Assembly (NCBI RefSeq): GCF_002866925.1
Contig: NZ_PKUQ01000055.1
Coordinates: 361,422 to 425,421 of the forward strand
DNA: 64,000 bases
Source: Cohaesibacter celericrescens
GTDB taxonomy: Bacteria; Pseudomonadota; Alphaproteobacteria; Rhizobiales; Cohaesibacteraceae
Direction of reading: 5' to 3'
In this document: piece after piece, positions 33,130 through 43,169 of the stretch
Layout: each line of letters begins with the position of its first letter
Numbering within the stretch: position 1 is the stretch's first letter
Notes under the pieces: generated by a model
Told to the model about the DNA's origin: nothing
Seen by the model: only the letters and a program-made list of their open reading frames with translations
The model's database searches: none
Position numbers and translations under genes: made by a program

Positions 33130-35322
33130 ATGACACCAACCATGCGGATCCGTGTCCTATGGGCCGTTGTGGCCTTGATGGTCGCTCTTGGTGGGCTTGC
33201 TGCGGCGTCACCCTTTCTAATCAACACCCGCGTTGTTAAAAAACAGATTTCCAAACAGATTTCTGATTGGATGGGGTTGCCGGTCTTGGTGCGTGGAGAG
33301 CCTGTTGTAACGGTCTTTCCTTATTTGACCATCAAGCTCAAAGACGTGCAAGTCGCCTCCCATCTTGGTTCTAACAAACCACCGCTGGTTTCCATGCAGG
33401 TTCTGCGCGCCGAGATGTATTGGCTGCCGTTGATTTTGGGCAAATTCGAAGTCCGGCGTTTTCATTTGGACAACCCTGTCTTCGACCTTGTGCGCAATGC
33501 CGATGGCAAAGCCTCTTGGGATTTGACCGGAGGGGATTTGATCTCTCCGGACGATCACAACAATCGGTTGGCACTGTCCGATATATCGCTGGGTAATTTC
33601 CAGATTTCCTCTGGTAGTGCTCATTACGTAGATGAGACCACCGGCAGAGACGAATATCTCTCCGACATCAATTTGGCGTTTGACTGGCCCAACACGGGCG
33701 AGACCGCCGCAATCGATGGGGAGTTTGAGTGGCGCGATCAACCTATTCAACTGTCTGCGCGTTCGGATATGCCAATGGAGTTGTTTGGCGGGGGGCTGTC
33801 TCCGCTGTCACTGCAAGTCAGTTCTCCGCTGTTTGATGCCCAGATCGAGGGGACGGCGGCAACCATGTCCAGCCTGCAGCTGGAAGGCGATTTTTCCTTT
33901 GAAACAAAGTCCCTGCGTGACTGGATATCTTGGTTGGGTGGAACGGTGAGATCCGGTGAATCTCTGGGCGCGGCCTCGTTGAAAGCGCGCTCCAACCTGG
34001 TTGGAGCATCGGTCGCTTTTTCCGACATGGCGCTGACGATTGACAACAACCGTGTTGACGGCGTGATGCAGCTTGACTTTCGTCGTGATCGCCCGCTGAT
34101 CCAAGGCACCCTCGCAAGCGATAAACTGGATCTCGACGCTTATCTTATGCCCAAAAGCGGATCAAAAGCGCTGCTCGATCAAAGCTTGGCAGCAAAGGAT
34201 CTTGGCCTTGTTGATCTTGATGTTCGACTGTCTGCTAATCAGCTCGCTCTGGGGCCGGTAAAGCTTGGCCGAACAGCCGCGACGCTCGTCACGCGGGACA
34301 GGCAAATGTCATTTTCCATCAGCGAAGCCTATGCCTATGGCGGCCGTATGGAAGCGAGCCTCGATATACGACCTTCCAAATCTGAAGAGGGTGAATTGAG
34401 CGGGCATCTTCGCGCCAAGGCCAACGGCATTCTGGCGGGCACTCTTGCACGTGAGATGATTGGACGCGCGTTTTTAACCGGCACCGCGCTGGCAGAAATC
34501 GACCTGCAGGGCGAGGGCGAGAATCTAGGCCAAATAGCCCAATCAGCAAATGGTGATTTGTCGCTTGTCGTGACCGACGGCGAATTAAACAACTTCAACC
34601 TCGACACAATGCAAAAAGCTTTGGAGCCCAACGGAACAGTGGAGCCAGACGCGCTTTACAATGGAGACTCGGCCTTTGATGTTCTGTCTATACGGGGCCG
34701 GATGGCAGAGAAAACAATATTCATCGACGGACTTCGGGTTACATCCGGAAAACGGGCTTTGCTGGGGAAAGCAGAGCTGAAACTTTCGGAGATGGCGTTG
34801 GATTTCCCCGGTACTCTGGCGCTTTACCGAAGCAATGATCCAACAACCCATTCCAGCGAAGAGCCGATCGAACAATTTACATTTCATCTGAACGGACCGA
34901 TTGAACGTCCGCTGTTGTCGCTGCATAAGATAGGTGATGTGCCGGTATCTGAGAATAAGGACATTCTGGTCCCCGGCGTGCCTACCGATTTTGGCCCGAT
35001 TGAAAAGACCGACAATCCAAACCCTGTTCAGGCACCTGCTCCAGAACAACTCAAACCCGATCAGACCGAGCCCAATCTGACCGAACCAGTGTCCGGCGAT
35101 GTTGAAAGTCTTTCCCAGAACAATCAACAAAGGGGCTCGATACCAAAAGAAGCTCCATCTGGGAAGGGGCGGCTTTTCGATCCTATGACTGCGCTGTCTG
35201 TAGGCGAGCCAGACCTGACGCCATTGAAAACCTTTGGGGAAGCGGTCGAACAGCTGTTCCAGAAAGACGATCCTGCTCAGGACTTGAGCCAATCTTTGTT
35301 ACCGGCATCTGCTGGAGAGTAA
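33130..35322 (+). CDS. AsmA family protein
   Basis: A 730-residue envelope protein. One N-terminal transmembrane helix (VLWAVVALMVALGGLAAASPFLI), then the AsmA N-terminal domain (LVRGEPVVTVFPYLTIKLKDVQVA; RRFHLDNPVFDLVRNADGKASWDL). A long beta-rich region follows, then the AsmA C-terminal domain (TGTALAEIDLQGEGENLGQIAQSANGDLSLVVTDGELNNFNLD). The last 120 residues are a Pro/Gln-rich linker. AsmA-like proteins are thought to bridge the periplasm and move phospholipid to the outer membrane. It stands alone. Confidence 0.85.
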   Translation: MTPTMRIRVLWAVVALMVALGGLAAASPFLINTRVVKKQISKQISDWMGLPVLVRGEPVVTVFPYLTIKLKDVQVASHLGSNKPPLVSMQVLRAEMYWLPLILGKFEVRRFHLDNPVFDLVRNADGKASWDLTGGDLISPDDHNNRLALSDISLGNFQISSGSAHYVDETTGRDEYLSDINLAFDWPNTGETAAIDGEFEWRDQPIQLSARSDMPMELFGGGLSPLSLQVSSPLFDAQIEGTAATMSSLQLEGDFSFETKSLRDWISWLGGTVRSGESLGAASLKARSNLVGASVAFSDMALTIDNNRVDGVMQLDFRRDRPLIQGTLASDKLDLDAYLMPKSGSKALLDQSLAAKDLGLVDLDVRLSANQLALGPVKLGRTAATLVTRDRQMSFSISEAYAYGGRMEASLDIRPSKSEEGELSGHLRAKANGILAGTLAREMIGRAFLTGTALAEIDLQGEGENLGQIAQSANGDLSLVVTDGELNNFNLDTMQKALEPNGTVEPDALYNGDSAFDVLSIRGRMAEKTIFIDGLRVTSGKRALLGKAELKLSEMALDFPGTLALYRSNDPTTHSSEEPIEQFTFHLNGPIERPLLSLHKIGDVPVSENKDILVPGVPTDFGPIEKTDNPNPVQAPAPEQLKPDQTEPNLTEPVSGDVESLSQNNQQRGSIPKEAPSGKGRLFDPMTALSVGEPDLTPLKTFGEAVEQLFQKDDPAQDLSQSLLPASAGE

Positions 35323-35485
35323 AGCTTCAACTGTGCGTCAGGGTAAAGATAGCCCTGTCGGTTTCGTCATTAACAAATGATTACCGCTTCTATGGTAACT
35401 TGCTAGAGACTGACACTTTGTCGGTCGACCGGAAAAGCCTACAACCGCAACCAAATTCCATTGATATAACGAGGGGGAGAGGACC

Positions 35486-35743
35486 ATGCGTTTTGCATCG
35501 ATGCTGTCCAGTTTGGGTAAGGCCCTGCTCGCGTCCCTAATTACTGGCACAGTCTTGACTTTCGTCGGCATCACGACAAAAGACATTTTTCCAGGCATGT
35601 CCAGTTACATAGACCAAATGACTGACGCGCTGGAACTGACCATCAACTGGATTGTCATTTGGGCAGTGCCAAACACCTTGGTGGGCATGGTGGTGATCAT
35701 CCCGGTGTGGCTGGTTTTGGTCCTGTTTGGCCCTAAAAACTGA
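35486..35743 (+). CDS. Small two-helix membrane protein (DUF6460-like)
   Basis: An 85-residue protein with a hydrophobic segment near residues 10-28, a short acidic loop, and a second long hydrophobic region near 50-82. Length and pattern resemble the DUF6460 membrane proteins of Rhizobiales, though this is from memory of the general shape. GGGGGAGAGG lies just upstream of ATG 35486, a very good ribosome site. Function unknown. Confidence 0.55.
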   Translation: MRFASMLSSLGKALLASLITGTVLTFVGITTKDIFPGMSSYIDQMTDALELTINWIVIWAVPNTLVGMVVIIPVWLVLVLFGPKN

Positions 35744-35766
35744 TCCATTCTGCTTGCGATTGACAT

Positions 35767-36225
35767 TTAGGCCTCGCTTGATGAAACCCCTCGTTTTGAG
35801 GGATCGATCCAGCGTTCGAGCACTTGCGTCTGGCTGACATTGTAGCCTAGAGATTCGTAAAAACGGATAACCTTTTCATTGCCGGTTCGCACCATGAGTT
35901 GTGTTTTCCAGATGCCCTGTCGCAACAGCCAGTCTTCGGCAGCTTTCATCATGCTTTGGCCGATGCCTATGCGTTGATGCTCTGGTGCCACGGCGAGATA
36001 ATAGACCCACCCACGGTGGCCGTCATGCCCAACCATTATGCTCGCAACAATGGGGCCAGAGGGGCCTTTGCGGCCAACAAGCAAAGTAGACGTTGGCTTG
36101 GCGCGGGCAAATGCAATGTCATTATGAGGATCGTTCCACGGTCGGGTCAGGCCACATGCCTGCCACAGAGCGATTACTGTCGCCACATCCTCTTCCTGAA
36201 TGTTACAAATTGCCAGCTCGGTCAT
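35767..36225 (-). CDS. GNAT family acetyltransferase (YpeA-like)
   Basis: A 152-residue GNAT N-acetyltransferase. The acetyl-CoA loop is LAVAPEHQRIGIGQSMM; ACGLTRPWNDPHNDIAFA near the start is diagnostic of the YpeA group. Its start overlaps the end of the FAD oxidase gene by four bases, so the two are translationally coupled. The acceptor substrate is unknown. Confidence 0.85.
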   Translation of the reverse strand: MTELAICNIQEEDVATVIALWQACGLTRPWNDPHNDIAFARAKPTSTLLVGRKGPSGPIVASIMVGHDGHRGWVYYLAVAPEHQRIGIGQSMMKAAEDWLLRQGIWKTQLMVRTGNEKVIRFYESLGYNVSQTQVLERWIDPSKRGVSSSEA

Positions 36226-37706
36226 TGTTTTGTGTCTTTCGTATTTGCTTTCACCATCTGCAGGACTTTGCCTGGATTCATAAGGCCTTTGGGGTCCAGT
36301 GTTGTTTTGATTTGTGCCATCAACTCCATTTCCACCAGATCTTTTACATCGGGCAGTAAGTCGCGTTTGAGGGTGCCTATCCCGTGTTCCGCTGATATGG
36401 AGCCTCCCATGTCGGCAACGATAGCATGCACCAAAGCATTAATTTCTTCCCAGCGCGCCAAATAGGCGGTTTGGTCTGCGCCGATGGGTTGGGAAATATT
36501 GAAGTGCAAATTTCCGTCTCCCATATGACCAAAGGGAACCAATCGACATCCAGGAATAGCAGCCTCACACGCTGCCATTGCGCGCTCCAGAAAGCGGGGA
36601 ATCGCGCTGACCGGTACTGAAATATCATGCTTGATGGAGCCGCCTTCGTGCTTTTGCACTTCACTCAGCCCGTGCCGGATACGCCAGAAGTCTTGGGCTT
36701 GTCTGGTGTTTTCTGCCAACACTGCATCACCGATCAGGCCTGCTTCGAACGCTTCTTCCAGAATAGTCTCTATCAAAGCGCGGCCATCGACTGCATCAGA
36801 CCCGATGGAAAGCTCAATCAGGCAATACCAAGGGTGCGTTTCAGCCATGGGATCTCTAGTGTCTGGAAGATGAGAGAAAGCAAATTCCATTCCGATCCGT
36901 GGGATTAGCTCGAACCCCGTGAGCATCGAACCGGCATGTGCTCGGGCCAAGTTGAACAACGCCAAGGCTTGGTCAGGTGTCTCAAGGCCAGCAAAGGAAA
37001 CTTGCTGATCGCGCGGTTTTGGATACAGCTTAAGGGAGGCAGCCGTAATGACACCCAACGTGCCTTCTGCCCCGATAAACAGGTGTTTGAGATCATAACC
37101 GGTGTTGTCTTTTCGCAGGGACCTAAGGCCATTCCAGATACGCCCATCTGGCAGAACCACTTCCAGACCAAGCACCATATCGCGCGTATTGCCATAGGCT
37201 AAAACGCTAGTTCCACCTGCATTGGTCGATAGATTGCCGCCAATCTGGCAAGAGCCCTGTGCTCCCAATGCAAGAGGGAACATCCGACCTGCCTCATCAG
37301 CAGCATTCTGTAACGTCTCGAGAATAACCCCTGCCTCGACAATCACCACATTGCTATCTGCATCAAGACTGCGGATATGATTAAGACGCTCGGTCGACAG
37401 AATGATTTGACGACCGGAAGAATCCGGAATCTGTCCACCAACAAGCCCGGTATTGCCCCCTTGCGGGACAATCGCAATATTCAACGCATTGGCCAGCGCA
37501 ACGACATCGCTGACCTCACGTGTGCTGCCTGGTTTGAGCACCAGCGAGCATTTACCAAAGAATTTATTGCGGGCTTCCTTACAGTAGGAAGCGACCTCGC
37601 TGGGAGTCGTCAGACAAAAATGCGCACCGATCAAGGTTTTGAACTGATTGATGACAGAGGCGCTTAAACCGGATTGCCCGGAAGTCTCGGTAATTAATGA
37701 TGTCAC
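36222..37706 (-). CDS. FAD-binding oxidoreductase (D-2-hydroxyacid dehydrogenase type)
   Basis: A flavoprotein of about 494 residues with an FAD_binding_4 domain (VPQGGNTGLVGGQIPDSSGRQIILS; GGNLSTNAGGTSVLAYGNTRDMVLGLEVVLPDG) and a FAD-oxidase C-terminal domain (GHMGDGNLHFNI; SAEHGIGTLKRD). This is the D-lactate / D-2-hydroxyglutarate dehydrogenase group, passing electrons to the respiratory chain or an electron-transfer flavoprotein. The start is uncertain: the frame is open to 37820, but the first 38 residues look non-coding. GTG 37706 is my choice, without a clear ribosome site. Confidence 0.8.
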   Translation of the reverse strand: MTSLITETSGQSGLSASVINQFKTLIGAHFCLTTPSEVASYCKEARNKFFGKCSLVLKPGSTREVSDVVALANALNIAIVPQGGNTGLVGGQIPDSSGRQIILSTERLNHIRSLDADSNVVIVEAGVILETLQNAADEAGRMFPLALGAQGSCQIGGNLSTNAGGTSVLAYGNTRDMVLGLEVVLPDGRIWNGLRSLRKDNTGYDLKHLFIGAEGTLGVITAASLKLYPKPRDQQVSFAGLETPDQALALFNLARAHAGSMLTGFELIPRIGMEFAFSHLPDTRDPMAETHPWYCLIELSIGSDAVDGRALIETILEEAFEAGLIGDAVLAENTRQAQDFWRIRHGLSEVQKHEGGSIKHDISVPVSAIPRFLERAMAACEAAIPGCRLVPFGHMGDGNLHFNISQPIGADQTAYLARWEEINALVHAIVADMGGSISAEHGIGTLKRDLLPDVKDLVEMELMAQIKTTLDPKGLMNPGKVLQMVKANTKDTKQ

Positions 37707-38210
37707 GAGCGCATACACTTGATGTTTGGGGAAATTAGAGCGCAAAAACGATTTTTGCGAGTAATGCAGATTAGCAGAAGGTTGACTGGGTGCAAAGATC
37801 CGCGTTGGTCTGCGCGACACGCGTGGAATTGTAAAAGCGCGTCAATAAGAAGTTTTGACGAGAAAAAACACGATTTGGCTGTTGCTTATTGTTAATTGGA
37901 AAATGAGGTTTCGTATTTGATCGCATTTTTAGATAAATTTCCTTCCAAAAAATGCGGAGATCTCAAAATGACCAGGCGGATGTCCAAAACAGCCAAAACG
38001 AATCAGTCTCCGATGTCCAGAAGATGCTTAAATGATCAAAAAGCCAGTAAAATACCTCAAGTTACACACAGAGAGAGTCAACACAGCCCATAAAACATGC
38101 AATTTATCGCTATATTTGGACGCAGGGGTTTAGAAAGGATGGTATCCTCATGGGCATTGTCTATAGAATGCGCCGCATGATTATCCGCATCACAGCAGGG
38201 GGACAGCTGG
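37707..38210. other. Intergenic region before the TetR regulator
   Basis: About 500 AT-rich bases between the divergent FAD oxidase and TetR genes. CGCAAAAACGATTTTTGCG (37741-37759) is a perfect 8-bp palindrome and could be a regulator site for either gene. No reliable promoter or coding frame is seen. Confidence 0.35.
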
Positions 38211-38915
38211 ATGCCTACATTAGGTATACAAACACGCAAAAGGCCTGTTCGCAGAATGAACAGCGCCCATCGTCAACTTGAGATCGTCAATGCTGCGTTC
38301 GATTGTATCGCATCAACCGGTCACTTGTCACTTTCAACAACCGAATTGGCCTATAAGGTGGGGATTTCTCAACCGGCTATATTCAGGCATTTTCGCTCCA
38401 AACAGCAGCTCCATCAGGCGATATTGGATGAAGCAAACCAGCATGTCATAGAAGAATTGAAGGTGCTGATTGGGAATGCGGAACTTTGGAACAATCCTCT
38501 GGATCTGATCCAAGGGGTCGTTACGCATATGGCTGATAGTTTCGAGCGATCGCCCGGGATTTGGTTGACGCTGATTTGCCAACGCAGTATCGCTGCTGAA
38601 GCAGACTTATCAGGCACAGTCGATCATGTCATGGCGCACAAATGTGCTATTACGCAATTGACCTTTGCGTTGGAGAGACTGTGCCGTGCGGCAATGGAGC
38701 ACAAACAGTTGGGCAGCACCGTCAATCCATCCGATATCAGCCACTCATACCTTGCGCTTCTGTTTGGCATGGGGCAACTGTGGCTGAACAGCCAGCGCAA
38801 CTTCAATCTACATGAACGCGTGAAATTCTCGGTTCATAGTATTGTCGCAGGGTGTCTTGCCGAGGGGCAACAGGACACATCTTCAGGCGCCGTTCTTATG
38901 TCTGTCAGCGCATAG
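38211..38915 (+). CDS. TetR/AcrR family transcriptional regulator
   Basis: A 234-residue regulator with an N-terminal TetR helix-turn-helix (RQLEIVNAAFDCIASTGHLSLSTTELAYKVGISQPAIFRHFRSKQQLHQAIL, about residues 21-72) and an all-helical ligand-binding C-terminus. It acts as a dimeric repressor in most cases. It is divergent from the FAD oxidase - GNAT pair, a plausible target. GGGGG lies 10 bases before ATG 38211. Confidence 0.85.
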   Translation: MPTLGIQTRKRPVRRMNSAHRQLEIVNAAFDCIASTGHLSLSTTELAYKVGISQPAIFRHFRSKQQLHQAILDEANQHVIEELKVLIGNAELWNNPLDLIQGVVTHMADSFERSPGIWLTLICQRSIAAEADLSGTVDHVMAHKCAITQLTFALERLCRAAMEHKQLGSTVNPSDISHSYLALLFGMGQLWLNSQRNFNLHERVKFSVHSIVAGCLAEGQQDTSSGAVLMSVSA

Positions 38916-39403
38916 CTGTCTTTATTGGGGCTCCGCGCAGGGGGCTCAAACAAGACAGAATGAAAAATCAACAGCCGGGAGAGACACATCAGTCCTCCCG
39001 GCATTGTTATATTTAGCGCATGCATTCTCTTGAATGTCTCATTCTCTCTCAAAAGGTCGCTTTTTGCGAGGAATTCTCAGAGCGGTTAAGAAACTGTAAC
39101 AAAGATTGAGCGTTACGCGTGCCCTGCTTCCTAATTAAGCGTTGCATTTTTGCCTCAACTTGTTGGATAAAGGCCGAACGAAAAGCGAGATGGTTCACAG
39201 GGGAATCAGCCGGAACAGCTCAAAACGGCTACGATCCGCGATTTCAGATTCTTTCACAGGCGCTAAGTTGCACCTTTTAAGGGCCTAACCAGTGAGTGTT
39301 GATACTCATTGGAGAACCAAACCGCGTAGGGTGTTCAGTCCATGATTGACTGGAGCGCTAAACAATACGCGAACCTATCGCTATGGATTTTATGAGGGTT
39401 TCT
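38916..39403. other. Intergenic region between tetR and fabI
   Basis: A 488-base gap. GCCGGGAG (38972-38979) pairs with CTCCCGGC (38993-39000), a probable terminator hairpin for the TetR gene without a strong T-run. The rest should contain the fabI promoter, but I see no clear consensus. No coding frame of substance is present. Confidence 0.4.
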
Positions 39404-40213
39404 ATGTCTGAAAAACCGCAAATGATGAATGGCAAACGCGGCCTGATTATGGGTGTTGCCAACAACCGGTCCATTGCATGGGGCATCGCAAAAGCCTGTA
39501 AGGATGCTGGCGCGGAACTGGCCTTTACCTACCAGGGCGATGCGTTGAAAAAACGAGTTGAGCCACTGGCCGATCAGTTGGATGCCTTTGTAGCGGGGCA
39601 TTGCGATGTCACTGACGCGGAGTCCTTGGATGCGGTTTTTGCTGCGATCGAAGAAAAATGGGGCAAGCTGGATTTTGTCGTCCACTGTATTGCTTACGCG
39701 GATAAAGACGAGTTAACTGGCCGTTATGTTGATACAACGGCAGAGAATTTCTCCAAATCCATGTTCATCTCCTGCTACTCCTTCACGGCCGTTGCACAGC
39801 GCGCCGAGAAGCTGATGACTGAGGGTGGCTCAATGTTGACCCTGACCTATTATGGGGCCGAAAAAGTCATGCCGCATTACAACGTGATGGGCGTGGCCAA
39901 ATCGGCGCTGGAAACGTCGGTTCGCTATCTGGCAGAAGATCTTGGCAAACAGAATATCCGTGTGAACGCCATCTCCGCAGGCCCAATCAAAACACTGGCC
40001 GCTTCTGGCATTGGTGACTTCCGCTATATTCTGAAATGGAATGAATATAATTCTCCGCTGCGCCGTGTTGTGACGATTGAAGAGGTCGGTGATTCTGCTG
40101 TTTACCTGTTGTCTGACTATTCTCGCGGCGTTACTGGCGAGGTTCATCATGTTGATGCTGGCTATAATGTGGTGGGCATGAAGGCTGTTGATGCTCCTGA
40201 TATTTCTGTATAG
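39404..40213 (+). CDS. fabI: Enoyl-[acyl-carrier-protein] reductase
   Basis: A 269-residue NADH-dependent enoyl-ACP reductase for the last step of each fatty-acid elongation cycle. The nucleotide loop is IMGVANNRSIAWGIA. The catalytic pair is Tyr 159 and Lys 166 in HYNVMGVAKSALE, with the preceding YYGAEKVMPHYN typical of FabI. ATG 39404 has GAGGG 5 bases upstream. It is the target class of triclosan. It is followed by its own terminator and then the histidine phosphatase, the rhizobial gene order. Confidence 0.95.
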   Translation: MSEKPQMMNGKRGLIMGVANNRSIAWGIAKACKDAGAELAFTYQGDALKKRVEPLADQLDAFVAGHCDVTDAESLDAVFAAIEEKWGKLDFVVHCIAYADKDELTGRYVDTTAENFSKSMFISCYSFTAVAQRAEKLMTEGGSMLTLTYYGAEKVMPHYNVMGVAKSALETSVRYLAEDLGKQNIRVNAISAGPIKTLAASGIGDFRYILKWNEYNSPLRRVVTIEEVGDSAVYLLSDYSRGVTGEVHHVDAGYNVVGMKAVDAPDISV

Positions 40214-40264
40214 ATCAGCAATATCACCTGAAATTGGCACGTTTATCGTGCATGGCTAAAGAAT

Positions 40265-40311
40265 GATCCGTGGTCTGACTGCATTGCCGGTTGACCACGG
40301 ATCTTTTTTTT
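40265..40311 (+). terminator. Intrinsic terminator of fabI
   Basis: GATCCGTGGTC pairs with GACCACGGATC, an 11-bp stem, followed by eight T residues. It separates fabI from the histidine phosphatase gene. Confidence 0.85.
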
Positions 40312-40408
40312 GGCCTAAAGGCAATGAACAGCAGACGGGGCTGCCCTCTTGCTCTGTCGCTTCTCTTGGAATGCACATGATCCGCCAGCAATGGTGCAAG
40401 GAGAGACG

Positions 40409-41005
40409 ATGCCTATCCCCCCAATATATTTCATTCGCCACGGTGAAACCGACTGGAATGCAGAAATGCGCTATCAAGGTCAGCGCGATATCCCGCTGAA
40501 TATCAAAGGGGAGGGGCAAGCGCGCCGCAATGGCGCAAAGCTGGCTGAGATTCTGCCCAACCCGCAAGGCACCGATCTCTATTGCAGCCCGATGACGCGC
40601 ACCCGCCAAACCTTTGCATTAATGATGCAGGAAGCAGGATGGACCGATACGCCATGGGCCAATAGTGTCGTCTTTGAAGACAAGTTGATTGAGTTTTCTT
40701 TTGGCGACTGGGAAGGCTGGACGCTTGAGGAAATCAAGGAACGCGAACCAACACAATATTGGGCGCGCGAAGAGGATAAATGGGCGACCAAAATGCCCAA
40801 CGGCGAAAGCTATCAGATGTTGGCCGAGCGCATTGGGAGCTGGTTCTACAAACTGGACAAACCCACCGTGGTTGTTGCCCATGGCGGTGTCTTGCGTATC
40901 GTCCGATATTTCCTTGAGAAGGTGCCAGAACAGGACGCACCCTTGCTAAAAACGCCACAGGACAAAATTTATTTCTGGTCAGGGGATGAGGCACGCTGGA
41001 TTTAG
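40409..41005 (+). CDS. Histidine phosphatase family protein
   Basis: A 198-residue phosphoglycerate-mutase-like phosphatase. The phospho-acceptor motif is YFIRHGETDWNAE at the N-terminus. The second catalytic His is in VVVAHGGVLRIVRYF, and the catalytic acid is in the FEDKLIEFSFGDWEGWT region. Whether it acts on sugar phosphates or another substrate is not evident. ATG 40409 follows AAGGAGAGACG, a strong ribosome site; the frame opens at 40349. Confidence 0.88.
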   Translation: MPIPPIYFIRHGETDWNAEMRYQGQRDIPLNIKGEGQARRNGAKLAEILPNPQGTDLYCSPMTRTRQTFALMMQEAGWTDTPWANSVVFEDKLIEFSFGDWEGWTLEEIKEREPTQYWAREEDKWATKMPNGESYQMLAERIGSWFYKLDKPTVVVAHGGVLRIVRYFLEKVPEQDAPLLKTPQDKIYFWSGDEARWI

Positions 41006-41269
41006 CCCGAATGCCACAAGATGAATGTCGACCTAAGACGTTATAAATTTCAATGATTTGTTCTACTTCTGAAACGGGCAGGATCTGGTCTGCTTTTGGA
41101 GATAGGACATGATTACAATTTGAACCAAATCTGCACTAAATTGCGCATTTTCCTCTGTCAAAGACGAAACTGTTTTTTGTTAGCCTGCTGCAAATACGGG
41201 ATTAGTACTGAGTTTTAAAGCCGGCATTCAATCTGTTCATTGGGTCGGTTACACTCTGGGGAATATGCA

Positions 41270-41800
41270 ATGAATAAGATGAAAATTGGAGCAGTGGCTG
41301 CGTTGCTCTTGGGTTCATTTGCGCTTGGAATCGGACCTGTTCAGGCGGCAGGAATAGCGGCGCCCTTCGCAAATCGTGCTTTCTATTGCAATGGAGGCAA
41401 CGAGTCGGCGGGCAAACCTTATTATTTCCGCGCCAGCGATAAGTCTATTGAACGCATTGACCATCGCTTCCCTGACAAAGGCGTGTTGTTCCAACTAGGG
41501 CGGGCCAGCAAAGGTGCCTTAGACGATAATTGGAGTTTTGAAACGCTTGCTGATGCAAAAAATAACCGGATGCATCTATACGAGCGCGTGTCGATGCGAT
41601 CTCCATCTCAAAACAAGCATATTTATCGCACTTATGAAATGTACTCGCAAAGCGGTCATATATTTATGATTCTCTATGATGGAGTAAATGGCGCGCGGGA
41701 TTGGCGCATAAAAACCACACGCAAATGCGGCGATCTCCAAGGCTCCAAAGTGGTGCAGGGCAAGGGGCGTAGTTTTTGGTCAACTACCTTCATGAATTGA
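41270..41800 (+). CDS. Hypothetical secreted protein, 176 residues
   Basis: Not recognised. Signal peptide (MKIGAVAALLLGSFALGIGPVQA, cleaved before AGIAAP), then a basic soluble domain rich in aromatic residues with two cysteines (FYCNGG and RKCGDL) that could form a disulfide. The region NRMHLYERVSMRSPSQNKHIYRTYEMYSQSGHIFMILYDG looks like beta strands. It stands alone between the histidine phosphatase and aroC. Confidence 0.6.
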   Translation: MNKMKIGAVAALLLGSFALGIGPVQAAGIAAPFANRAFYCNGGNESAGKPYYFRASDKSIERIDHRFPDKGVLFQLGRASKGALDDNWSFETLADAKNNRMHLYERVSMRSPSQNKHIYRTYEMYSQSGHIFMILYDGVNGARDWRIKTTRKCGDLQGSKVVQGKGRSFWSTTFMN

Positions 41801-41976
41801 TCAAGGTGTCGCTGAGCTGACTATCGGATACATGCTAGTGGGTATGAATTGACATTTGACGGTTTGACCTTTTGGGCTGCGCTCTTTAATACATCCGACA
41901 GCACATTTTCACATAGATGCGCGTCGGTGATAAAACCGTATCCCGCCGCATTATCGAGTCGGGAAACAAACCGCCT

Positions 41977-43071
41977 ATGTCGCATAATAGTTTCGGACAT
42001 CTCTTTCGGATCACCACTTGGGGCGAAAGCCACGGACCTGCCATTGGCTGTGTCGTGGATGGTTGCCCTTCGCTGATTGGTTTGACCAAAGAAGAGATCC
42101 AGAAAGATCTGGATCGTCGCCGTCCCGGTCAATCTCGGTTTACCACACAGCGACAGGAAGCCGATCAAGTGGAAATCCTTTCCGGCGTCTTTGCTCATCC
42201 GCAAACCGGAGAGCAGGTGACCACGGGCACCTCCATCGGCCTTCTCATTCAAAATACGGATCAACGCTCAAAAGACTATGGTGGCATAGCCGAGCGCTAT
42301 CGCCCCGGTCATGCTGACTTTACCTATGATGCAAAATACGGCATCCGCGATTATCGAGGTGGTGGCCGCTCTTCTGCTCGTGAAACTGCTATGCGCGTTG
42401 CGGCAGGCGCCATCGCACGCAAAGTCATTCCTCATATCACTGTTCGTGCCGCGCTGGTGCAAATGGGCCCACACAAGATCAATCGAGCCAACTGGGATTG
42501 GGAAGAGGTCAACAACAACCCTTTCTTCTGCCCTGATAAAGAGGCTGCGGCTGAGTGGGCCACCTATCTTGGCGGCGTGCGTAAATCAGGTTCCTCTATC
42601 GGAGCCGTGGTTGAAGTGGTCGCCTCCGGTGTACCTGCCGGTCTCGGAGCGCCGATTTATGCCAAGCTGGATCAGGACATTGCCAGCGCGATGATGTCTA
42701 TCAACGCCGTTAAGGGTGTCGAAATCGGTGACGGATTTGCCACTGCAGCCCTCTCAGGCGAAGAAAATGCCGATGAAATACGCATAGGCCCTGATGGACA
42801 AGCTGTCTTCAGCACCAATCATGCCGGCGGTATCCTTGGTGGTATTTCCAGCGGTCAGGACGTGGTGGTAAGATTTGCCATCAAACCGACCAGCTCGATC
42901 CTGACGCCGAAAAAATCCATCACCCGCTCTGGCGAAGAGGTCGATGTGATGACTAAGGGGCGTCACGACCCTTGTGTTGGTATACGAGCTGTTCCGGTAG
43001 GGGAAGCGATGCTGGCGTTGGTTCTGGCCGATCATACACTGCTGCATCGCGCGCAAATGGGCGGTCAATAA
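41977..43071 (+). CDS. aroC: Chorismate synthase
   Basis: A 364-residue FMN-dependent enzyme converting EPSP to chorismate, the last shared step to Phe, Tyr, Trp, folate and quinones. Signatures: GESHGPAIGCVVDGCP, RRRPGQSRFTTQRQEADQVEILSG, YRGGGRSSARETAMRVAAGAIA and DPCVGIRAVPVGEAMLALVLADH. The frame is open from 41917, but ATG 41977 begins the conserved MSHNSFGHLFRITTWGE. The gene lies 98 bases upstream of ribB. Confidence 0.96.
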   Translation: MSHNSFGHLFRITTWGESHGPAIGCVVDGCPSLIGLTKEEIQKDLDRRRPGQSRFTTQRQEADQVEILSGVFAHPQTGEQVTTGTSIGLLIQNTDQRSKDYGGIAERYRPGHADFTYDAKYGIRDYRGGGRSSARETAMRVAAGAIARKVIPHITVRAALVQMGPHKINRANWDWEEVNNNPFFCPDKEAAAEWATYLGGVRKSGSSIGAVVEVVASGVPAGLGAPIYAKLDQDIASAMMSINAVKGVEIGDGFATAALSGEENADEIRIGPDGQAVFSTNHAGGILGGISSGQDVVVRFAIKPTSSILTPKKSITRSGEEVDVMTKGRHDPCVGIRAVPVGEAMLALVLADHTLLHRAQMGGQ

Positions 43072-43169
43072 GACTGCATTTGTAACATTAACGACTGCAT
43101 GGGCATGAAACAGGGGCCGCTCTGGTCAAGGCTGTGTGATTGGCCCTGAAATTTGGGAGATACTGGGAT